64,000 nt of DNA. Source: Gleditsia sinensis. Its lineage: Eukaryota; Streptophyta; Magnoliopsida; Fabales; Fabaceae. Position numbers and translations under genes: made by a program. Numbering within the stretch: the first letter of the stretch is position 1; each line of letters begins with the position of its first letter. Below, piece after piece: positions 56,641 to 64,000 of the stretch. The notes beneath the pieces were generated by a model, which was given only the letters and a program-made list of their open reading frames with translations, was not told the DNA's origin and ran no database searches. The stretch lies in NCBI GenBank assembly GCA_037074535.1, contig CM073463.1:7778501-7842500 (forward strand). Reading direction: 5' to 3'.

Positions 56641-57540
56641 ATTAAAGATAAAATGTGCATCTTTGGTAAACAAATTACACAAAGGTTTGGAGATTTTGCT
56701 AAAATCTTTGATGAATCTGCGATAAAACCCTGCATGGCCTAAAAAAGAACATACTTTTTTCACTGTCCGAGGAGATAGAAGACTGAAAATCAATTCAATT
56801 TTTGCTTTATCTACCTCAATCCCTTAATTTGACACAATATGTCCTAAAACAATTCATTTTTTAATCATGAAATAACATTTTTCCCAATTCAAAAAAAAGT
56901 TCTTTTCTTTACACCTAATTAAGACCAATATTAAGTGGTGTAGATATTTCTCAAAATTAGACTCATGCACAGAAAAATCATCCATGAATACTTTCAGAAA
57001 TCACTCTACCATGTCAGAAAATATGATTATCATGCAACGCTGAAATGTAGCAGGTGCATTGCACAATCCAAATGGCATTCGATGATAAACAAAGGTTCTG
57101 AAAAGATAAGTGAATGTAGTTTTCTCTTAATCCTTAAGTGCAATTGGAATTTTGTTGTAACCAGAATATCCATCAAGAAAACAATAATATGCATGTCTAG
57201 CCAACCTCTATAGCATTTGGTCTATAAAAGGAAGTAAAAAATGATATTTTTTTATAACAACATTCAACTTATGATAGTCAATACAAACACGTCACCTAGT
57301 TTGTACTCTAGTGGAAATTAATTCATTATCCTCATTCTTGATTACAGTAATGCTAGACTTCTTAGGGACTACCTGAACAGGACTAACCCATGCACTATTA
57401 TAAATCAAGTAAATGACACCCACATTAAGAAGTTTAATGACTTCAACTCTCACAATTTCTTTTATGTTAACATTCAGATGTCTTTGTGACTCTCTTGAGA
57501 TTTTGGCATTGTCATCCAAATGTATCATGTGCATGCAAAT
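56641..57540 (-). pseudogene. Reverse transcriptase of element C (degenerate)
   Basis: The N-terminal part (VGVIYLIYNSAWVSPVQVVP, then NEDNELISTR) is specific in wording for Athila. The catalytic box reads FMDD near 56980. Downstream, FLGHAGFYRRFIKDFSKISK and LCNLFTKD form the connection region. At least five stops interrupt it. In element A only the first ~20 codons of this region survive. Confidence 0.75.
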
Positions 57541-57835
57541 TGATAAACTAATACCTTTAATATCTGATATTGTCTACCCTATGGCTTCATTATACTCACT
57601 GAAGATTTTTATGAGTTCAACTTCCTATTTTCTATCTAAATCAGATGTTATGATGACAATCAAAGTCTCAAAAGGTCCTAAAAATACATATTTCAAAGAA
57701 TTTGATAAATGTTTCAATTCAATTGGGGTGAGTTCTCTACAGATGGCAGTGGAACAGATTCAGAAGGTGAAAATATTTCTTTTTTGACTTTCTATCTATT
57801 GATATCCATTAGTGGAGTAGTCTTTAATAAAGAGT

Positions 57836-58492
57836 TTACCTCACTAACCAAACAATCTCATCTATGTCTATGTTAAAATGAACCAAACATTTTTCTAGAT
57901 GATCATTACCATAAGAGTCTAAAAATGAATCATTAATTGAACTTCTAATCAGGTTAACTTCACATAAATCATCCATGTCCACAAGTTCATGGGAGACATT
58001 AAAAATATTGAGTTCCACAATTATATTTTCAAAAGATAAATTCAAAATTCCATTTTGACAATTGATGATTGCATTAGAAGTTGTCAGAAATGGTCTACCC
58101 AAAATGACTAAAATTTGTGTATCTGTATTCTCAATATGTTTAGTGTTAAGAATAATGAAATCTACTAGAAAGTAGAATTTATCAACCTTAATGAAAACAT
58201 CTTCTATAATACCTCTTGAAATTTTGGTAGACCTATTAGTTAACTAAAGAGTCACTGGTGTAGGTTTTAGTTTTTCTAACCCAAGTTTCTCATACACAGA
58301 GTAAGGTAACAGATTCACACTTGCTCCTAAATTAAGTAATGCTCGATTAAATACATGATCACCTATAACACAAGAAATTGAAGGACAACCAGGATCTTTG
58401 TAATTAACATAATTTTTTTGCTGAATTATAGAGCTCACTTGTTCAGTCAAAAACGCTTTTTTGGAACATAGATCTTCATTTTCACTGTGCAA
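57836..58492 (-). pseudogene. Protease and linker of element C (degenerate)
   Basis: IGDHVFNRALLNLGASVNLL and VYEKLGLEKLKPTP mark the protease, with the catalytic Asp changed to Asn (NLGA in place of DLGA). A stop follows. The next piece (58102-57836) gives MGRPFLTTSNAIINC and the linker. Confidence 0.7.
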
Positions 58493-60199
58493 AGATCTTT
58501 CAAAATTTTTGAGTAAGTAGGTACTTATTTGATAGCGTCAAGAAAAGGGATGTTAATGCTTACTTGCTTAAACACTTCTAAAATGTCACTATATTGAGTA
58601 CATTTCTTGATTGTCGCAAGTCTTTGTGGAAATAGAATTTTGGGGGCACAAGGAATATGTTTACTTTTATTCTTACTTGAGTCATTAATTTATGGTTCAT
58701 GCTGACTCCATTTTTCAGTTTTTGACATGTAAACTTGATTATCAATTTCTTTTTCAGATCTAAGGGTCGTTACAGACTTCACTTCCTCATTAAAATTTGT
58801 TGATGATCCTACTTCAAATTGACCCTTAAGATTAAGAATAGGTTAACTGGGGAATTTCTCCTTCTCTCTTTATCCTACAGCATTGGCTAATTGACACAAT
58901 TATGTTTCAAGTTTTGAAATAGATTGAGTGTGAGATTGTAAAACTTATTGGGTCGACTACATGAACTGTTGCAAGGTATCTTCTAAAGAAAGTTTTCTTT
59001 GTTGTGGTACCCCAAAAATCGAAGTATGTTGAGGAATTGGGGGGTATGAAGTGGGAGGGGCAAATGGTTACCTACCTTGATTCATTGAAAGCTGATTTTG
59101 CCTCCATGAGAAGTTTGGATGATTCCTCCCATTTGAATTATATGTGGGTGCAAATGGGCTATCTGATGACTTTCCATAAGACTGAAGAGAATTAGCTTGT
59201 TCAAAGAATGCCTCTTGGTAAGCTGATATGGATGGACAAGATTGTGCAAAGTGAGATGTACTAGAACATAAATCACATGCTTTGTTCCTAGAATTGGTAG
59301 AAGATTTTAGAGTATGGCTTAAATTCAAAGCTTCTACCTTTCTAGTAAGATTAGTTAAGGCAGCTCTCACATCTGTATCATTAGTCACTTCATAAATTCC
59401 TCCTCTTTTTGGGGTTTGAGACTTTCTATCCTTTTGATCAATGCAATTCTAACATTGAGAGTTTTTAGATAGAGACTCTAAGGATCCTTAAATTTCAGCT
59501 TCATTTAATTGTAAAAACCTTCTACCATGCATACTTTGGATCATTTGACGCTTTGATAGAGTCAAACCGTCATAAAAATATTTCACGAGTCTTCAAATTT
59601 CAAAACTATGGTGAGGACACTTCAAAAGAAGGTTATTAAATATTTTCCAACACTTAAAAAAATTATTTACCCTCTTTTTGAAAAAAATCAGATATTTCTC
59701 TTCTAAGGGCATCCATTTTAAACATGAAATTTTTTTTTGCTAGATGTTTATTTACTAATTGATTCCAACTAGTAATAGTTCCTGTAGGAAGGGAATTCAA
59801 CCAAATTTTAACTTTATCTTTCAATGAAAATGAAAGCATTTTAAGACTGATTGACTCTTCATTAAAATTTTGGAAGCGAAATGTCGAGTAGATTTCAATA
59901 AACTCTTTAATATGCATGTATGGGTCTTCTCTCTCTAATCTATAACATGATGGCAACAATTAGATTATGGTTGGTTTAAGTTCAAAGTGAGTTGCATTAG
60001 TTTGTGGTAACACTAAACAAGATGGAGTACTAACTATGACAGGTGAAAAATATTCTATAAGAGTTTTTTTGTGTACAACTTGTTCTTCTATTTTTTATGG
60101 TGTCCCAACAAAGTCTAATGTTCCAATTTTAAAATCAATGGGTGATTCTAAATTTTTCTTAACCAAATGCTGATCTTTATCACGTTTCCAAGTACACAT
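58493..60199 (-). pseudogene. gag of element C (degenerate)
   Basis: From the ATG at 60199 the Athila gag is read in pieces: KIEEQVVHKKT, YRLEREDPYMHIKEFIEIYS, LRREISDFFQKEGK (to 59663), then DTDVRAALTNLTRKVEAL (59388-59068) and more distal linker. Stops and shifts separate them. Confidence 0.7.
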
Positions 60200-60651
60200 A
60201 AACTAAAAGAAAAACTATAAACAATTATTTCAAATAACATATAACATAATTACAAAAGAGGATAATTTTACAACTTAATAACATATATATACAATGTTAA
60301 CTACAAATAACAAAATGCAAATACAACAACAATAAAATCACAAAATTATGTAGCAAAGATTTTTTTTCTTTTATTTTGAGTGTTAGTAATAGTGGGTGGC
60401 ATTCAATTAGTAGATTCTCAGGAAAGTGTGGAGGAGTCACAATAGTATAACTTAAAATCCAAACTCCTTAGGAATTTTTATCTTTATTGTTAGAATTAAC
60501 TAATTTTACACACCTAAATTACCACACAAATTTTTAATAAATACTTTTTTTACAAAAAAAAATTTCTATACAAAGAAAAAATAAATATTTTAAATAATAA
60601 CTAATAGAAGAATTATATTTACCTAGATCTAATTAGCTTTTCCGTCGAAAT

Positions 60652-60668
60652 CTCCGACAACGGCACCA
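60652..60668 (-). other. Primer-binding site of element C (decayed tRNA-Asp type)
   Basis: The plus strand reads CTCCGACAACGGCACCA, differing at a few positions from the tRNA-Asp 3' end seen intact in element B. Confidence 0.6.
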
Positions 60669-60673
60669 AAAAT

Positions 60674-61913
60674 TTGTTATTTTAATTAAAAATCGCCAAC
60701 GTATGAATCTATTAGAGTATAGATTTAATAGTATGTGAAGTCGATCCCATAAGAATTTTCAATTCAGAGAAAATCTAATTCAAATCTAAAATAAATATTT
60801 CTAATCTAGTTGCCAAGATTTTCTTTTGTGAGAAGAATTTTGAGCAAAGTATGCAAGAAATAAAATAGGAATGTATTCGAAGTAAAGAAACATGCTAAGT
60901 GTAAGGGATCCATTCTTGGTATATCAAATAAAAATAAATTTTAACTATTTTATTACTTAAATAGAATCCTTACATAAATGAGGTTCAATTCAAAAGATAT
61001 GTTACCTTAAACTCACTTTGGTTTACATATGAAGTGTATTTACATTCTTTTTATTGTATTACTTATAATAAAACAAATCTTGTAAAATAGATTCAAGTAT
61101 ACATCGTGTCAATTATTATAGATGCAATTAGGTGTGGTAATTGTCAATAATGGTGGCTAACAAGTTGCATTAAGTTGACAAATTGTGCATTGAAAGTAAT
61201 CCTTGAATTATGGCTTCATATCCATCGAATTTGCTGACCCATAAACATAAAAGTTATAGATAATTTTATTATCTTTCCAGCTATATAAATTGTGGACAAA
61301 TTGGATACGTAATTTGTGACTTATGGCTAGAATATCGGAGCAAAGTCGGGCTACATTGCAATAGTAAATATTTTCTCTTCTAACCCAATTTTGGCCCTTT
61401 GGATGTTTGAATTTATTGATCACATAAATATAAAAATTGTATGAAATTGTGTCAATTATTCATCTACCAAATTTCCTATGTATTATATATGTATTTTCTG
61501 ATATGCGACCAAAATACTGCAATAAAATCAAATTGAAAAGCAATCAGCAAATAGATTTTTAACATTTGATGTTCTACCTTGAATCTTTATGTTTCAATTC
61601 TTTTAAAAACATGGTCATAAATTAAAATTGAATTAATGTATATATCTATTAGGATGCGTTTTAGGAGTCAAAAAAATAAATGTTATTTACTTAGCCATCA
61701 TCAATGAATTTATTTTGTCTGGTTAATTTATAGACATAATTTTTAAAGAACCACAATTTAACTTTGATTCCTCTAATTGAGTCCATTTTCTATTCTTTTC
61801 TCCATTTGTAAAAAATACACAAAAATAAAGATAAATAAGGGAGATAAATGCTTAATTAAGGAAAAAAGATAAGATAAAAATATTTAATTTATAAGTATAA
61901 AACTCATTCATCA
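60674..61913 (-). repeat. 5' LTR of element C, internally deleted
   Basis: Matches both ends of the 1.92-kb element B LTR but is about 680 bp shorter. The sequence jumps from the part matching about 38905 to that matching about 39559, so the TATA box context is cut. Confidence 0.75.
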
Positions 61914-62249
61914 ATTTGCACTCAACTTCCTAGTTTCTGCTAAATATATAGACTTTACAGCTGACATAAACCTTGAAGCTTCTAAAATACAGCACTATCC
62001 TATATTCTCTGCATTTCAGCATATGCTTATCCCTCTTCAATAATGTAATGATACGATTCAATTCAAAACAAAATATAAAATTAAAAAATTAAAAAAACAA
62101 TAAAAGGGATTACCTTGACAAATATCATGATAATCTTAATAATCAATCAATTATTTCTTACAAAGTTAAATATAAAAATATAAAGAGTAAAATACACTTT
62201 CCTCCTCACTCACTCTAAGTAATCTACAAATAGTCACGGATTGTGAAGA
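61914..62249. other. Short intergenic stretch between element C and the LINE remnant
   Basis: No feature seen. Confidence 0.35.
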
Positions 62250-62919
62250 TGAGTTGAATGAAGTCCTAAGAGGGAAGATTTATTGTGGAGGCAGCATTCC
62301 TATGTTTCTTGGCTTAGTTAGGTGACAAAAATTCCAATTTTTTCCTTGCCCAACTTTCTCATAGAAAGAAAATAAATACCATTAGAAAAATTCAAAATAA
62401 TAAAGGTGATTGGTGTGAGGGAGATGTACAAAATTAGTAAAGCTATAGTTGATTATTTTGCCAATCATTTCACCTCCTTCGTAGGTAGACAACATTAATG
62501 AGGTGTTAGTTAGCTTCAATTCAAGAAAAAGTTACTTATGTGATGAATTCCTCTTTAGTGACATTGTCTACTGAAGAGGTGAAATTGGAAATTTTTTAAA
62601 TGGGTTCTCTAAAAGCCCTAAGTATGGATGGTTTCTTAGCTCTATTTTATCGAAAATACTAGCATATTGTGGGTAGTGATGTTTTTGTGTTGTTTTTAGA
62701 TTTTTTGCATGGTGGGGGTTTTTGAAAGAGATTAATTCGACCCACATTATTCTAATTTTCAAGGTTCCAAATCATACTCATATGTCACATTTTCACCCCC
62801 TTAGCCTAAGTAATGTTGTTTATAAAATTATTGTCAAGGTCCTAGTTAATAAACTTAAAACTATCCTTCTTATGATTATTTCTCAATATTAAAATGCTTT
62901 TGTTTCTAATTTCCAAATT
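62250..62919 (+). mobile_element. LINE (L1-type) ORF2 remnant: linker and start of reverse transcriptase
   Basis: Pieces read NEVLREEDLLWRQHS, KIQNNKGDWCEGDV and FTSFVGRQH-like, then one frame with LKALSMDGFLALFYRKYWHI, DFLHGGG, INSTHIILIFKVPNHTHM and LSNVVYKIIVKVLVNKLK. These are the endonuclease-RT linker and the RT palm start of plant non-LTR ORF2. It is broken by stops and ends abruptly at the CACTA-like terminus at 62920. Confidence 0.75.
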
Positions 62920-64000
62920 TACTACAAGAAAAAAAAATTTAATGATGACTTTCGTCATCACAAAAGGCTAAAATTTGTCATTAAAACTTTTCGATGATGA
63001 CTTTTAATTGCTACAATACGGCTACCTATACTTCTATAACCAATGGTTTTCAATGATGAATTTTAAAGTCACCATAAAAAGTCCATAATTCATACCATAA
63101 AAGTTGCCACCAAAAGGGTGTTATATAAGTGTATGGTTGCCATTTAATGTCCATTTTCAGTGGCGACTTTCATCAATTGTCATTGAATTGCCTTTCAATG
63201 GAAACATTAATAGGTCACAATTGAATGTTCACTTTTAATGGTGACATTAATAAGTCGTCACAGAATGTCTGCTTTTAATGGTGATAAAATGTCACTGCTG
63301 AATCTTCATAACCTATTAATGTCGCCTCGTCACTTAAATGAGATTTGGTGGCAACAAAGGTCACCACTCAATTTCTTGATTTTGTCTTCTTCTTTTTCTT
63401 TCAATATAAATTTGATATTGCTATTAGTAAAACTTTTTTATATGATAAAATATCAAAATAAATAAACAAATTGATAGAAAAAAATTATATCATTACATAA
63501 TTTCAAATACAACAAACATTCATAGCTAGTCAAGTACTATGTCAATTACAAATAAAGGTACTTAAAAATAAATATAATAGAATATTCACAAAAAACATTT
63601 AAGTGAATGATCCTATTAGAAAGCTTCATGTAGCATTACTCGTAGTATTAAGAATTAGGACTAGCATTTCTTGCAACTTGGACATGCATTTAACTTCATA
63701 ATCAGTTTCGTTGCATGTTTTATAAAAGGTCTTATTTAAAAATATTATAGCGTAGTACTTTAAAGTCACATGAATCAAAATAATTGATCAAGGAGCTCCA
63801 ATCATCATTACTAATATCTTTTGGTGGATCTTCCAATCTTTCTTTGTTAGTGTTGTACTTCTAGTACCTTTTATGCAAGCGAGTACTCTACGCCTCATAA
63901 AACATTTGTACAACGGCCTTAATAAACACCTTATTTGTACTAACAATGAATTTTTCCTTGAACAACACTATATATCTATTTACAATTTGCAACCAACATA
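62920..64000. mobile_element. CACTA (En/Spm) transposon, one end (partial)
   Basis: Starts TACTACAAGAAAAAAAA, one base off the canonical CACTACAAGAAAA terminus. It is followed by 350-400 bp of subterminal repeats in both orientations (gatgacttt, gtcgtcac, atggtgac, including the palindrome GATGACTTTCGTCATC). Near 63640-63850 on the minus strand, a frame with RLEDPPKDISNDDWSSLINYF resembles the C-terminal plant transposase (Ptta/En/Spm) domain. The other end lies beyond the window. Confidence 0.6.
63640..63850 (-). pseudogene. Plant transposase (Ptta/En/Spm-like) fragment
   Basis: The minus-strand frame has DISNDDWSSLINYFDSCDF, matching the W-x-x-L-V-x-Y-W-x-S-x-x-F style of the family, and a following CNETDYEVKCMSKLQEM-like piece after a shift. 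It is a weak, short match inside the CACTA end. Confidence 0.4.

Larger units (their letters stand above)
53943..61913 (-). mobile_element. Element C: Athila-type Ty3/gypsy retrotransposon with decayed full pol, 3'-truncated
   Basis: On the minus strand: 5' LTR (60674-61913), primer site, leader, gag, protease, RT, RNase H, integrase and the accessory ORF. It is the only one of the three related elements here that keeps RT to integrase, and shows what A and B have lost. After the Cys-cluster segment it ends in a triplicated tail joined by (AC)n tracts. No LOG-like ORF, noncoding 3' region or 3' LTR follows, so the 3' end is lost. All ORFs carry stops or shifts. Confidence 0.8.

Noticed and set aside
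1..64000. Search for tRNA, rRNA and organelle-derived DNA
   Set aside because: No clover-leaf-like A/B box pairs, rRNA blocks or plastid/mitochondrial gene wording were seen. The only tRNA-like piece is the tRNA-Asp complement of the primer site.

Overview
This is a window of an AT-rich plant nuclear genome, most likely a eudicot. The evidence is an intron-containing RBP45-type RNA-binding protein gene, plant-specific gene families, and dense, nested plant LTR retrotransposons, LINE pieces, a hAT-type MITE and a CACTA end. The species cannot be fixed from the sequence. All family names rest on recognising motifs by eye; no database search was possible.

Layout. The left edge (580-1392, +) holds the last four coding exons of an RBP45/RBP47-like gene. 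A broken polygalacturonase-1 beta-subunit (BURP family) pseudogene follows at 3440-4030. Element A (5018-15216, +) is an old Athila-type Ty3/gypsy retrotransposon. Next come a gypsy gag/LTR remnant (15440-16340, -), a 538-codon gene of an AT-hook-like plant family with three 68-residue repeats (17395-19011, -), and a predicted two-exon 71-residue gene (23406-24011, -). A compact chromovirus-like gypsy element (element H, 26178-41472, -) was split in its gag by element B (30591-40375, -), a younger Athila-type copy with a perfect 5-bp target duplication. A LINE remnant carrying a hAT MITE lies at 42745-43870. A small basic protein gene (49632-49943, +) sits downstream of a duplicated promoter. 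Element C (about 53943-61913, -) is a third Athila-type element that still has decayed RT, RNase H and integrase. The right edge is a LINE RT remnant cut by the terminus of a CACTA transposon.

Most notable: elements A and B lost reverse transcriptase and integrase through different deletions, yet both carry two extra genes between the integrase tail and the 3' noncoding region. One is a short ORF with a basic stretch followed by a cysteine cluster (also present in C), laid out like the nucleic-acid-binding proteins of some plant RNA viruses. The other is an intronless LOG-like gene (cytokinin riboside 5'-monophosphate phosphoribohydrolase family). In B the LOG ORF is uninterrupted with its signature motifs intact, and a TATA box and a tandem repeat just upstream are conserved between A and B. 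This looks like a family of non-autonomous retrotransposons carrying a hormone-activating-enzyme gene and a possible silencing-suppressor-like gene. The function is inference; the ORFs, their position and their conservation are seen directly.
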